Positions 25,177 through 34,797 are shown, numbered from the stretch's first letter. The stretch: DNA of 64,000 nucleotides from Phycisphaerales bacterium (GCA_017642965.1 JAEPOJ010000002.1:62001-126000); one strand, 5' to 3'. Numbers and translations are program-made. The notes: a model not told the origin generated them from the sequence alone.

Positions 25177-27150
25177 TCAGCCGCCGAAGTCCTCCTTAGG
25201 ACATCCTTGGGCATAGAGCTGCAGGAACACGCTGACATCGAAGAAGTTGAACACACCGTCGTACGCAAGGTCCGCCTGCCCGGACTGATCCGTGAACGCT
25301 GCGAGGAATGCGGATACATCGAAGAAGTTCAGCTCGCCGTACGGCTCGGCGTAGTCCACGGCGGTGCACGGGCTTCGCGGACCGCGCGCGAGCGTGGCGC
25401 CCACGGTGATCTGCACGCCAGGCGTATTAAGTGCGCCCGATTCCCACACCAGCGGGCCAGATAGCCCATCGGGTGTCTTTGGTGGTTCCAGTGGCAATCG
25501 GTAAACTGTCATCGAAGCACCATCGAACGAAGCGAACCCGCCATCATCGTTGATCTGATTCGCAATCTGATTCATCGCGAACTCCGCCGGCTCCCCGGGG
25601 ATGAGCGGGGCCGCGTAGATCACATCGATCGCGGTGTCGCCGAAGCCGTTGGCCGTGCTCACGCGAAGGATGCCGTCGATATCCGAGATCCCCTGCGCGG
25701 AAATGATCGGGCGGCGGATGACATCCGGGAACCAGCCCTTCACGGGTTTCACCACAATCTGTGCCGTCCAGTTGCTGAACGAGAAGCAGATCGCATCGAC
25801 ATTCCAGCCGCAATCGATGACGTCCTGATTGACGAAGCCGCAGACCTCACCGGAGATCCCTGGTCGCCCGACATTCACCGGCGGCACGTTCTTTGCGAGC
25901 CCCTTGAAGAGCGGCACCGCGTCGGGATCATCGCCCGGCTTATCGAACATCACGCTCTCGAACGCGTCCTTGATCAGCTGTGCTTTCACGTGCGGATCGG
26001 TGGAGGCCATACCCCGGACCTGACCGTCCTTGCAGATGCTCAGGGTGTTTCCGTTCGCGTCGCACATCTTGATCTCGATCTTCCAGTTCACCACGCTGGG
26101 CACGTCCGCGTCGCACACCTCGACCCAGAACGTCCCGATCGGTGCGCCACCGCCTCGGTATGGCGGGCAGTTGACCGGCTTCTCCGGCTCATCCCCCGGG
26201 TCCGGGAAACCCGGGATGTACATCGGGAACGGGTCCGCGGGGTCGGTCGAGCCGAGCTTGAGCGCATCGAGCACATCGCCCGCACCGAGGCGGATCCGAC
26301 GATCCGCCTCGTGGAGCAGCGTGTGCCCGCCCGCCAGCCCGCTCAGGTAGATGTCTCCGCCGTGATGCAGCGATGTCAGCGAGCGGTTTCGCACGTCGCT
26401 GCCAGGCACGCCAACGCTCGTCTCATCAACGCTGAAGTAGACCAGCGCTGAATCGTCCGGCACATCGAAGACGCCGTTGCCGTTCCCATCCATCCGGCCG
26501 AACAACGCAACCCCGTCGAGCTCATCCGCGGGGATCAAGCCCAGATCGTTCGCCCTCGCCGCACGACGGAGCGAGTTCGGGGCACCGATGACAACCGTGA
26601 GCAGATCCGCGCCCGACCAGGCATTCGCCAGGAGTGTCGGCGAGCCCTGCTGCAGGGAGAAGTACACCCGCTGGCCTGGGGCGACCATCGGATCGGTCAT
26701 GGCGTCGATCGACTCGATCGGAACGGTGCGCAGGCCGATGCCCGGCTCGTTGTACGCCTGGACATGTCCCGTCACGCCAGACTGAAGCGCGTAGATGTCC
26801 GCCGCGTTGAATGGTGCCTGTCCCCATACCGGGTAGGGCATCTCCCCGACCGCGCCGGGCTCAACAGAGAACAGGAAGGGGAACGCCGAAACTCCGGACT
26901 GCGTGCTGATCACATCGCCGCGATCGAACGCGTCGATGTTGTCGCCGGGTACAAGACCCATCGAGGCGAGGTTGGCGGTGAGGATGTTGTTGCCCGCCCC
27001 GTTGCCCGTAAACACCTCGCCAGCGTTCGGCGAGGCATTCACCGCTGTGCCGGGTGCGCCCGTGGTTCCGAAGTCGTGCGAGAAATCAACCTGCGCCTGC
27101 GAAACAGAAGCGGCGCACGACAGTACCGATGCGATCACGATGCGTGACAT
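25177..27150 (-). CDS. Secreted hypothetical protein with GC-type dockerin domain
   Basis: A protein of about 657 residues with a signal peptide (IVIASVLSCAASVSQA, residues about 4-20) and an excellent GGAGGGAACC ribosome site before the ATG at 27150. The body shows no family I recognise; it is rich in Gly, Asn, Asp and Pro, contains several Cys and a PPYRGGGAP-like segment, and seems extracellular. The C-terminus carries two dockerin-like repeats (ELNFFDVSAFLAAF, VFNFFDVSVFLQLY) and AQGCP, with eight residues after it. Predicted to be anchored or sorted by the GC-type dockerin route. Confidence 0.7.
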   Translation of the reverse strand: MSRIVIASVLSCAASVSQAQVDFSHDFGTTGAPGTAVNASPNAGEVFTGNGAGNNILTANLASMGLVPGDNIDAFDRGDVISTQSGVSAFPFLFSVEPGAVGEMPYPVWGQAPFNAADIYALQSGVTGHVQAYNEPGIGLRTVPIESIDAMTDPMVAPGQRVYFSLQQGSPTLLANAWSGADLLTVVIGAPNSLRRAARANDLGLIPADELDGVALFGRMDGNGNGVFDVPDDSALVYFSVDETSVGVPGSDVRNRSLTSLHHGGDIYLSGLAGGHTLLHEADRRIRLGAGDVLDALKLGSTDPADPFPMYIPGFPDPGDEPEKPVNCPPYRGGGAPIGTFWVEVCDADVPSVVNWKIEIKMCDANGNTLSICKDGQVRGMASTDPHVKAQLIKDAFESVMFDKPGDDPDAVPLFKGLAKNVPPVNVGRPGISGEVCGFVNQDVIDCGWNVDAICFSFSNWTAQIVVKPVKGWFPDVIRRPIISAQGISDIDGILRVSTANGFGDTAIDVIYAAPLIPGEPAEFAMNQIANQINDDGGFASFDGASMTVYRLPLEPPKTPDGLSGPLVWESGALNTPGVQITVGATLARGPRSPCTAVDYAEPYGELNFFDVSAFLAAFTDQSGQADLAYDGVFNFFDVSVFLQLYAQGCPKEDFGG

Positions 27151-27257
27151 GGTTCCCTCCGTGCGTGCAATGAGTTGTCGTGCGCAGTGTACCGCGCGCC
27201 CGTATGCGCACAAAGCACGAAAGCCGCTTGCATATTGACATTTGCTGTTCCTGCGAA

Positions 27258-28559
27258 TCAGGAATCGAGGTCATCGAGCTTCGGGCGGATCCGTTCGGAT
27301 ACGTCCTTGGGCTTGCCGCCGGTGCGCAGCTCCTCGAGCAGCCGCACGTAGGTGTCGTACCGCACCGCAGAAATCTCGCCACGCTCGACCGCGTCCTTGA
27401 CCGCACAGCCCGGCTCGTGTTCGTGCGAACAATCTGTGAACTTGCAGGAGTGCACGTAGGGCTCGAACTCCGGGAACAGCCAGCGCAGCTCCTCCGGGCT
27501 CACGTCCGCCAGGCCGAAGAACCGAACGCCCGGCGTATCGATCACGCGGATCTCGCCGCCCCCGAACTCGTCCGGGTTGTCGATGAAGTGCATCTCGCTG
27601 GCCGTGGTCGTATGTCGCCCGCGCTGATCGAGCCCACGGACCTTGCCGGTCTCGATGCCCAACCGCGGGTCCAGCGCGTTGGCCAGCGAGCTCTTGCCCA
27701 CGCCCGAGTGACCGACAAAGGCGCAGGTCTTTCCCGCGAGCAGGCGGCGCAGCTCATCGACCCGCGAGGACGAGTCATCGCCCGGTGCCGCGGCGCACAC
27801 CGCGATCGGGATCCCAGCATCGCGGTACGGATCGAGCTTCTTGAGCGTCTCTTCCAGTTCATCGGGTGGCAGCAGGTCCGCTTTGTTGACCGCGATGATC
27901 GCGTCACACTCGCCCCACTCCACCGCGACCAGATAGCGATCGATCAGTCGCGGGTGCAGAGGCGGCGACGCCACCGAGACCACGATCACCACGACATCAA
28001 CGTTGGCCGCGACGACGCGCTCCTGGCGCGTGTCGTGCGCATCGGGGCGGGCGAGCTTGCTGGTGCGGGGCAGCACGTTGACGACCTCGTCCTGCTCTTC
28101 CTCGCCGGGCAGATCGAGCGCCATGATGCTCACCCGATCGCCGACCGCGATGGCCGCCTGCTGACGCCCCGCCATCTCCGCGCTCAGGCGACACAGGATC
28201 GGCTCGTCTTCACCCTCGATCAGGACCGTCGCCCGCCGACGCGTCAACCCCACCACCAGCCCCTGCGTGAGCTCGGGTTCGGGCGCGTTGTCCTTGGTCT
28301 TCTTGTGCGCATACTCGCGATCAACAAGGCGGAGCACCCAATCGATCAGCGGATCCGGGCGGCGCTTGCCGCGCCCGACGCGCTCGCCGTCGATCGTCTC
28401 CCGGGCCTTGGTTCGGCGACGCTTCTGCGCATCGGACCGCGCCCGGCGTGCCTCTGCATACAGCCGATCCTTCTCGTCCTTGGGCAAAGACTCCAGAATC
28501 CCTTCCAGCTTGGCGCGTTGGTGCTTGTTCAAGACCCAATGGTATACGCCCCAATCCAC
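27258..28559 (-). CDS. rsgA: Ribosome small-subunit-dependent GTPase A
   Basis: A protein of about 433 residues, the circularly permuted GTPase that releases RbfA and checks late 30S assembly. The order of motifs is that of RsgA: the OB domain first (QGLVVGLTRRRATVLIEGE), then G4 AVNKADLL, then G1 GHSGVGKSSL and G3 DTPGVRF, then the C-terminal zinc domain with CKFTDCSHEHEPGC. It has an N-terminal extension of about 90 residues, basic and rich in Arg/Lys, not found in the E. coli protein. The start is uncertain: GTG at 28559 lies inside a palindromic element, and TTG at 28532 follows TATACC by eight bases. Confidence 0.9.
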   Translation of the reverse strand: MDWGVYHWVLNKHQRAKLEGILESLPKDEKDRLYAEARRARSDAQKRRRTKARETIDGERVGRGKRRPDPLIDWVLRLVDREYAHKKTKDNAPEPELTQGLVVGLTRRRATVLIEGEDEPILCRLSAEMAGRQQAAIAVGDRVSIMALDLPGEEEQDEVVNVLPRTSKLARPDAHDTRQERVVAANVDVVVIVVSVASPPLHPRLIDRYLVAVEWGECDAIIAVNKADLLPPDELEETLKKLDPYRDAGIPIAVCAAAPGDDSSSRVDELRRLLAGKTCAFVGHSGVGKSSLANALDPRLGIETGKVRGLDQRGRHTTTASEMHFIDNPDEFGGGEIRVIDTPGVRFFGLADVSPEELRWLFPEFEPYVHSCKFTDCSHEHEPGCAVKDAVERGEISAVRYDTYVRLLEELRTGGKPKDVSERIRPKLDDLDS

Positions 28560-28712
28560 TCTCCTCCCCCGGGCATCCGGGGGAGGAGCCGAACGAAGAG
28601 AGGCGGAGGGGGTCTCCGGTGAATCCAGCTCCGAAAAATGTTCAATCTAATCCCCAGACCCCCTCCGTCACGCTGCGCGTGTCACCTCCCCCACACGCAT
28701 GGGGGAGGAGAG
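28559..28712. repeat. Composite palindromic (REP/MITE-like) element
   Basis: A 154-base element has exact 12-bp terminal inverted repeats (CTCTCCTCCCCC at 28559-28570 with GGGGGAGGAGAG at 28701-28712), each end itself forming a hairpin (28561-28588 and 28685-28708). Inside, CGGAGGGGGTCT (28604-28615) and AGACCCCCTCCG (28656-28667) form a second inverted pair. It lies between rsgA and kbl. Hairpins of the same type occur at 65-92 and near 45681-45717. Confidence 0.6.
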
Positions 28713-28753
28713 TTTTGCTCCTACAATCCCGCACGCCAACGAGGAGAACCGAT

Positions 28754-29971
28754 ATGTCGACCGCCACCACCACGCCATTCGCCGTCCGCACCCGTGAAAC
28801 GCTCGAGATGCTCGAGTCATCCGGGCAGCTCAAGCACCTCCAGACGCTCGACTCGCCTATGGGCGCGACCGTCACCATGGTCGACGACGACGGCTCCAAG
28901 CACGAGCGGATCTGCATGTGCTCCAACAACTACCTCGGGCTCGCCAACCACCCCGATGTCGTCGAGTCCGGCATCGAGGCCCTCCGCCAGTACGGCGCGG
29001 GCACCGCGTCCGTCCGCTTCATCTGCGGCACATTCACCCCGCACCTCACCCTCGAGCAGACCATCGCCGAGTACATGGGCACCGAGGCCGCGTACACCTT
29101 CGTCTCCTGCTGGAACGCGACCGAGGCCCTCTTCCCCACCTGCTGCGAAGCGGGCGACATCATCATCTCCGACGAGCTCAACCACGCCTGCATCATCGAC
29201 TCCATCCGACTCACCCCCGTCATCAAAAAGGGCGTGAAGAAGGGCGTCTTCAAGCACTCCGACATGGACTCCGCGCGTGAAGCGCTTGAAAAAGCCAAGA
29301 ATGACCCGGACATCACCGGGCAGATCTGGGTCATCACCGACGGCGTGTTCTCGATGGAAGGCGACATCGCCGACCTCCCCGGGCTCCGCGCACTCTGCGA
29401 TGAGTACAACGCCCTGCTCGTCGTCGACGATTCCCACGGGCACGGCGTCATGGGCAAAACCGGACGCGGCACGCACGAGCACTACGACATGATCGGCAAG
29501 GTCGATGTCTTCACCGGCACCCTCGGCAAAGCGCTCGGCGGCGGCGCGGGCGGGTTTATCGCGGGTTCCAAGGACCTCGTCGAGCTCATCATCCAACGCG
29601 GACGCCCGACGCTCTTCTCCAACGCGCTGCCCGTGACGGTCGCGGCGAGCGCGAACACAGCGATCCGCACGCTGATGAACGAGCCGCAGCGGGTCCAGAA
29701 GCTGCGCGACGTCACTACATATGCGAGAAAGCAGCTCGCCGCCGCCGGCTTCGAGGTCCTCGAATCCCCCACCGCCATCTGCCCCATCATCGTCGGCGAC
29801 ACCGCCAAAGCCATCGCGATGTCCAAGAAGCTCCTCGAGCACGGCATCTTCGTGATCGGCTTCGGCTACCCGGTGGTGCCGGAGGGCACGGCACGTTTGC
29901 GTATCCAGATGTCGGCGGCTCATGAGAATGAGCATGTGGACCGGCTGGTTGAGGCGCTCAAGCAGCTATAA
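28754..29971 (+). CDS. kbl: Glycine C-acetyltransferase (2-amino-3-ketobutyrate CoA ligase)
   Basis: A 405-residue PLP enzyme of the alpha-oxoamine synthase family. Kbl condenses or splits glycine and acetyl-CoA with 2-amino-3-ketobutyrate in threonine breakdown. The PLP lysine lies in FTGTLGKALGGGAGG (about residue 255), with DDSHGHGV (about 215) for the PLP-binding Asp/His and a NNYLGLANHP entry loop near 55. A GAGGAGAA ribosome site precedes the ATG at 28754. Threonine dehydrogenase, its usual partner, is not nearby; a serine palmitoyltransferase or KBL-like role in lipid synthesis cannot be fully excluded. Confidence 0.85.
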   Translation: MSTATTTPFAVRTRETLEMLESSGQLKHLQTLDSPMGATVTMVDDDGSKHERICMCSNNYLGLANHPDVVESGIEALRQYGAGTASVRFICGTFTPHLTLEQTIAEYMGTEAAYTFVSCWNATEALFPTCCEAGDIIISDELNHACIIDSIRLTPVIKKGVKKGVFKHSDMDSAREALEKAKNDPDITGQIWVITDGVFSMEGDIADLPGLRALCDEYNALLVVDDSHGHGVMGKTGRGTHEHYDMIGKVDVFTGTLGKALGGGAGGFIAGSKDLVELIIQRGRPTLFSNALPVTVAASANTAIRTLMNEPQRVQKLRDVTTYARKQLAAAGFEVLESPTAICPIIVGDTAKAIAMSKKLLEHGIFVIGFGYPVVPEGTARLRIQMSAAHENEHVDRLVEALKQL

Positions 29972-29999
29972 AAAAAAGCCCGCCGATCGCTCGGCGGGC
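29971..29999 (-). terminator. Terminator hairpin shared by convergent kbl and FG-GAP genes
   Basis: GCCCGCCGA (29978-29986), loop TCGC, TCGGCGGGC (29991-29999). An A-run on the left becomes a T-run on the minus strand, so it terminates the minus-strand gene at 30012. It also abuts the kbl stop. Confidence 0.8.
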
Positions 30000-30011
30000 A
30001 TGATCTCAAAC

Positions 30012-33000
30012 TTAATCGCATACCTCTTCGGGATCGTCAAAGTTCAACCGGAGGTAGTCCTCATCATCGTCATCGACGATGCCGTCATTGTTCAGATCGG
30101 GTGCAGTGCCAACGCTTCTCTTCGCCTGGAATAAGGCCAAATCGGAGCAATCAATAGTATCATCATCGACGAGATGATCATTTGTCTCCTTCAGCAAGTT
30201 GCCACCGTAAAATATGTATACAGCCCCAGTGCGGTTTGGAGAAGTTGAAGTTCGGCCGGCCATGGGTACGCCTGCGTTGGGCGCACACACACCGAAGTCG
30301 TCGTAACCATCGCCGTTCATATCAAACCCACCAAACACCCATGTACCGAGACCCGGCTTCTTGCCGACGTGATTGTACTTATTCGATGCGTCATATGCAC
30401 CCAAGCCCCATTCGTCGGCCCAGAGTGTGTCACCATAGATCTTGGCACCGGGGAACGCACTGCTCGTCCCCAAGTCTTTCATCTGACGAATATTATCACT
30501 CTCTGTCGAGCCCGCGTCAAAGTGGTCACCGCCGTACACGAGATAAGCGGCACCACTTGTCGGTATTGCAGTAAGAACGTCCGCGGTGATCTCATCATCA
30601 TCGTGATCAAACATCTTGATTACGTCGGCCTCATTCGCGCCGATGATGAAGTCCGCGTACCCATCCAGATTCGTATCGCCGGCACAGAACACATGCCAGC
30701 CGAAGTTATCCCCGACATGCTCACCCTGGAGCAATACAGAGTGCGTTGGATCTCCGCCATGATCATCCATCGAACTGGTTGAGTAATCCACCAGATCATC
30801 GATCTCGAATATTCTGTCAGTTGTGATCGCAGTGATTGCCGAATCGGTCGGATCATATCCGAAAACCAAATACACTTTACCGGGACTATCGGGCTGAAGT
30901 TCACTACCACCACGCTCGTTGATGCCATTATCCTCTACAGAGTTGCCGACAATAAAATCTGGCGCCCCTATCAGCACATCAGTCTTGCCGTCGCCATTCA
31001 CATCACCGGCAGCCATCACAGCCCAGCCAAACTCTGACCCGGCCTCATCGGCAGAGACAATATCAGATACAGAATCAGTCGTTCCGCCATAGTCCCAATC
31101 AGCTGTCCAATCAAACTCGTCCTTGAAATCCGGATGATTACTTGAGTTTGGTGAGCTTATCGCTGTGGGATAGTCGCGTTGCTGGTTGATGGTACCAACC
31201 AGCTTGATCGCGACGGGATCCCCTGATCCATTATTCCTCGATGTGATTGTGGCGAGTTCGGCCGTTGTATACACACCCCCATTAGCAGTATCCTTAAAGG
31301 TAGCTCCGCTCGGATTTGTAAAATACTCACCTTGCGGCGCATCGGATCCAGGATAGCCAAACAGAATATAAGCAGCACCGGTGTTTGATCTGCCATGAAC
31401 GCTTGTGCCTGTAGAACCAATACCGACATGGCCGTAGTCCTCATGGGGAGAACCAATAAGCACATCAGCATAACCGTTCCCATCAAAGTCGCCAGCAAAG
31501 CCACTGTATCCAAGATAGGCAAAGTTTGTGTTTCCATATATCACGGCACCGCCGTTCGGGAAGAAGCTCTGCGGAGATGGATTTCCAGAGCCAACTTTCT
31601 GCAGATCGTACGGCAACTCATATTGAGAATCCCACCCTGAGCGTGGCCCGCCATAGATAATAAAACACGCTCCAACTCCAGAGTTCTTCCGTCTCGGATC
31701 GAGGCTTGCCGTGGATGTAATCACACCTGTGCATTCCTCCTCATCGATGCCTGTTGTCGAAGGGTCATCTGCAACAAAGTGCCGATGATTCCCCGGGTCC
31801 CATGACTGAGCCCCGATGACAAAGTCTGCATAGATGTCGCCGTTCATGTCCATTCCACTTACTCGAGAGTCGAGAATATCATCCTCGTCTGTATCTTCGA
31901 GCACCAGATCGATCGACGCGTTGCGAACATCCTGTCCGACTTTTGTGTGCAGCGAATCACCCTTAAAAACTACCCCCTGTACCTCATAGCCGGATCCCAA
32001 CCCGATCTGGTCAACACTGAAACGAGCGTCTGACTGTGAATCAAGATCATCGCCGAAGATAAGGAACGCGGCCCCGAATGCATTCTGAGAGAAATGCACC
32101 TCCTTGCCTTCGCCGTCCTCATAAAAGTATTGACGGAACAGTTCGTCATGATTCGTGAGTGAAGCCGCTCGATCACTCTCTCGATTAAAGTTCGGAGCCC
32201 CGATGAGCAAGTCCTCTTTACCGTCTGCATCTACGTCGCCAACAAAGCAGATAGAGTATCCAAATGCGTCGCCACTCGTCTTTGACTCGGTACCCGTTCC
32301 GTCTTGGATAAAGTTCCACGTCCCGCTCGATCCTGAACCGGTAGGCTGATCCGCCGCCTGCGCATCCCACGCGTAATACTCTGCGGAGGTTTCACCCGTA
32401 CGGGTAAACTTTGCATTATTTCCATTTATGATAATGTTGTCGTCAGGATCGAGGTTGTAGGACTGCGTATTGAGCACCTGAGCACCGGCTTCTGAATAGA
32501 TAATCGCCGACCGGATCTCTGTTATCCCTGAATGAGAATCCAATGAATCGTTGTACCCCAGGTTATCCGCCCAGAATAAGTTGACCCACCCATCGTCTTC
32601 AGGATGACCTGAGGACACCTCGGGGGGATAAGTCGCATCATCGTCTAGCATCGATCCTCCTGATCGGTGCCAGTCATCCATCGGACCATAGAGGATGCAC
32701 ACTGCACCCGCGCCTGCCGCGGAACGTGGAAGGCCAAAGCCGCCATCATTGTGTGGATTTGTATGCGAAAGATCTCTCGCGAACTGGATCCCGATCGCGA
32801 GATCCATTTCACCATCTCCATCAAAGTCACCCATGCTCGCAGATGAGCCGAAGCTAAATCCCTGATAAGTGGAATACTTGTCCGAGATATGATCGTAGAT
32901 AATCCCCCAAACAGGATCAAAGTGATCATACTGCACATACGGATCCATCTGAAATGTGCCGTTGAGCGGATACTCCTGCAACACCGGCCCGACGGGCTGC

Positions 33001-33062
33001 TCTTGCGCACCGCAGCTCGCTGTGACACATCCGCAGAGTAGTACACCTGTATACCTCTTCAT
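30012..33062 (-). CDS. Large secreted FG-GAP (integrin-alpha-like) protein
   Basis: A 1016-residue exported protein with a short hydrophobic N-terminus (YTGVLLCGCVTASCG) that may be a signal peptide. It has about eight FG-GAP repeats with MGDFDGDGEMDLAIG, GDVDADGKEDLLIG, GDFDGNGYADVLIG, GDVNGDGKTDVLIG and DMNGDGYDDFGVC cores, giving a likely extracellular beta-propeller with calcium sites, and a dockerin-like C-terminal pair (DCSDLALFQ and DLNNDGIVDDDDEDYL) with no GCP ending. AGGAGCAAGGA precedes the ATG. Its DNA is visibly less GC-rich (low 50s by eye) than its neighbours, which suggests recent acquisition. Confidence 0.78.
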   Translation of the reverse strand: MKRYTGVLLCGCVTASCGAQEQPVGPVLQEYPLNGTFQMDPYVQYDHFDPVWGIIYDHISDKYSTYQGFSFGSSASMGDFDGDGEMDLAIGIQFARDLSHTNPHNDGGFGLPRSAAGAGAVCILYGPMDDWHRSGGSMLDDDATYPPEVSSGHPEDDGWVNLFWADNLGYNDSLDSHSGITEIRSAIIYSEAGAQVLNTQSYNLDPDDNIIINGNNAKFTRTGETSAEYYAWDAQAADQPTGSGSSGTWNFIQDGTGTESKTSGDAFGYSICFVGDVDADGKEDLLIGAPNFNRESDRAASLTNHDELFRQYFYEDGEGKEVHFSQNAFGAAFLIFGDDLDSQSDARFSVDQIGLGSGYEVQGVVFKGDSLHTKVGQDVRNASIDLVLEDTDEDDILDSRVSGMDMNGDIYADFVIGAQSWDPGNHRHFVADDPSTTGIDEEECTGVITSTASLDPRRKNSGVGACFIIYGGPRSGWDSQYELPYDLQKVGSGNPSPQSFFPNGGAVIYGNTNFAYLGYSGFAGDFDGNGYADVLIGSPHEDYGHVGIGSTGTSVHGRSNTGAAYILFGYPGSDAPQGEYFTNPSGATFKDTANGGVYTTAELATITSRNNGSGDPVAIKLVGTINQQRDYPTAISSPNSSNHPDFKDEFDWTADWDYGGTTDSVSDIVSADEAGSEFGWAVMAAGDVNGDGKTDVLIGAPDFIVGNSVEDNGINERGGSELQPDSPGKVYLVFGYDPTDSAITAITTDRIFEIDDLVDYSTSSMDDHGGDPTHSVLLQGEHVGDNFGWHVFCAGDTNLDGYADFIIGANEADVIKMFDHDDDEITADVLTAIPTSGAAYLVYGGDHFDAGSTESDNIRQMKDLGTSSAFPGAKIYGDTLWADEWGLGAYDASNKYNHVGKKPGLGTWVFGGFDMNGDGYDDFGVCAPNAGVPMAGRTSTSPNRTGAVYIFYGGNLLKETNDHLVDDDTIDCSDLALFQAKRSVGTAPDLNNDGIVDDDDEDYLRLNFDDPEEVCD

Positions 33063-33625
33063 TCCTTGCTCCTATGTATCATGATTCCTCGATTTCGATT
33101 TCACCCTACATGAACTGGTCGCACTGTCAATATCAACTGGCCTGAGTTTCACACATTTACAATCTCATGCGTAATTCCTGCGCATCATTGCCTACCTCAT
33201 CGAGACGAGCCACCTTAACGAGACACTTGCTCTGTCCGCTGCACGCGCGTGTTCTTACTCATCCATCATTTCCCAGTGGGCGTCTACAACGCGACATGCA
33301 GCGTTCCTCTCTCGATGTGGACTTGACTCCATACCAGCCGTCACTCATGAGGCCCTCATGCACATTTACATAGGACGAGTCAGACGGCCACAACAGTTTC
33401 CTGCCCCGTTTGGGTGTGCGCGCAACACAAATTCTCGTCATCTTCATCCGCCTCTCTGAATTGTGTTGGCACCCACCGGGTTTGTCGCATACTTGAGATT
33501 CTCGACGACCCCGCTGCTTGTGCTCCGGGACCGATCTGTGAGGGGAATGCGCTCCGGCGTCGGCCGCTGACCACACCCACTCGGTCGCCGACGTGTTCAC
33601 GAACCCCACACACAAGGAGCAACCA
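33063..33625. other. 563-base intergenic region
   Basis: No convincing gene. The part next to the FG-GAP gene is AT-rich, with TTGACA on the minus strand at 33127-33132 as a possible -35 box; no good -10 partner is seen. Divergent promoters are expected here. Confidence 0.5.
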
Positions 33626-34282
33626 ATGAGGGGAACGCACAGATTCATCACGATCGGTGCCGCGCTTTCGTGTACCGCGGCAATCACGCAGGCAGGGACC
33701 TTCGCACTCGGGTATGGCGGGGGCATCTCGTTCACGTCCACCCACACCGAGAGCGTCCCGGGCTCGGGCATCTTCGACATCGGTGTTGACGACACCTTCT
33801 ACTTCGAGCCCGGCGCCGGCGGCTGGGAGAAGGTCCTCCTCCCGCCGAGCCAGGGGTTCATCCCCGGGCAGATCTACTGCGTCAACGAGTGGTTCACGTT
33901 CTGCCCGCCACCGACCGGCGGGCCGTCGCAGCCGCTGGAAGACTGGCACGAGATCATCTCGGTCGGGCCGGACGGCAACCCGTGGGACATCTGGGTGACC
34001 GATCTGGGCGACCCGGTGATCAGCTTCGACCCAGACTCACGCGAGCCCGTGCCGGGGCTGCAGTTCATGATCAGCACCGACGGCACCGGCCTGTGGTTCG
34101 ATTTCGATCCGATCGACATCGGGCCGGGCGGGATCACCCTGCACATCACCAAGTACTTCAGGTACACCGGCTCGACCGTTTCGTTCAATCCGGTCACCAT
34201 CACCCAGTACCCGACCCCAACCCCGAGCTCGATTGCGCTGCTCGGGATCGCCGGGCTCATCACGTGCAGGCGTAAGCGTTGA
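33626..34282 (+). CDS. PEP-CTERM-like secreted protein
   Basis: A 218-residue exported protein with a signal peptide (residues about 8-28, ending TQAG) and a C-terminal sorting-like tail: PTPTPSS, then the hydrophobic stretch IALLGIAGLITC and a basic RRKR end. This pattern is typical of PEP-CTERM proteins that are anchored and cleaved in the inner membrane. The middle part is rich in Gly, Pro, Asp and Trp, with no known domain. AAGGAG precedes the ATG at 33626, and a terminator follows. The exosortase partner was not found in the window. Confidence 0.75.
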   Translation: MRGTHRFITIGAALSCTAAITQAGTFALGYGGGISFTSTHTESVPGSGIFDIGVDDTFYFEPGAGGWEKVLLPPSQGFIPGQIYCVNEWFTFCPPPTGGPSQPLEDWHEIISVGPDGNPWDIWVTDLGDPVISFDPDSREPVPGLQFMISTDGTGLWFDFDPIDIGPGGITLHITKYFRYTGSTVSFNPVTITQYPTPTPSSIALLGIAGLITCRRKR

Positions 34283-34326
34283 TTACGACGCGCTTCGTGC
34301 GTCTGCCATCACACCGCATTCGGGAG

Positions 34327-34355
34327 CGCCCCGCGAGATCGCGGGGCGTTTCTCT
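34327..34355 (+). terminator. Rho-independent terminator after the PEP-CTERM gene
   Basis: A GC-rich stem (CGCCCCGCGA with CGCGGGGCG) with a short loop is followed by TTTCTCTC, 45 bases after the stop codon. Confidence 0.75.
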
Positions 34356-34389
34356 CTGCAGGACGCGAAGGCATCCCGCAGGTGGACCA

Positions 34390-34755
34390 TCACCGATACC
34401 CGCACTCCGAGCATCGCCCGTTCTCGTCGAGGGTCTCGTAGGAGCAGCGGGCGCAACCCAATCCGGGCGCTCGCACGATCCACCCCGCCAGGCGGGCGCT
34501 GAAGAAGCCGAGCAGTATACCCACGCCGGTGAGCGGCACGCCGAGGAAGATGCCGTGCCATGTGCCGACGCCCATCCAGTTGCTCCAGCCCTGCGCGATG
34601 TTCCCCGTGCCCCACAATCCAAACAGGATGCGGTTGGCCACCATCACCAGCCCCACAACGATCATGATGAGTGCGCAGCTTCGCAGCACCCCCAGCACGA
34701 TCGCCCTTGACCGATGTATCTTCGAATGGCGTTCAGATGTGTGTGCTCCCCGCAT
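34390..34755 (-). CDS. Small membrane protein with C-terminal zinc ribbon
   Basis: A 121-residue protein with two hydrophobic segments (about residues 22-42 and 67-90) and a C-terminal zinc-ribbon pair CARC...CSECGYR (about 101-121). This arrangement, a membrane helix pair plus a zinc ribbon, recurs in Planctomycetes, but I cannot name a function. TATGGT lies five bases before the ATG with no ribosome site, so it appears leaderless. It is the downstream neighbour of the SulP gene and is read from the same strand. Confidence 0.65.
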   Translation of the reverse strand: MRGAHTSERHSKIHRSRAIVLGVLRSCALIMIVVGLVMVANRILFGLWGTGNIAQGWSNWMGVGTWHGIFLGVPLTGVGILLGFFSARLAGWIVRAPGLGCARCSYETLDENGRCSECGYR

Positions 34756-34760
34756 GGGTC

Positions 34761-34766
34761 ACCATA
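34761..34766 (-). promoter_or_regulatory. -10-like TATGGT five bases before ATG
   Basis: On the minus strand TATGGT is followed by GACCC and the ATG at 34755. Confidence 0.4.
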
Positions 34767-34797
34767 CGGGCGGTCAGACCCGACGGATCCGAGCGGA

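Noticed and set aside
27200-27235. Half-site GCGCACAAAG resembling the 14-bp palindrome
   Set aside because: Only one arm matches; it lies in a gap before a secreted protein gene and is not a palindrome.
28448-28753. N-terminal extension of the kbl frame
   Set aside because: It runs through the palindromic element; the ATG at 28754 has a clear ribosome site and matches the family start.
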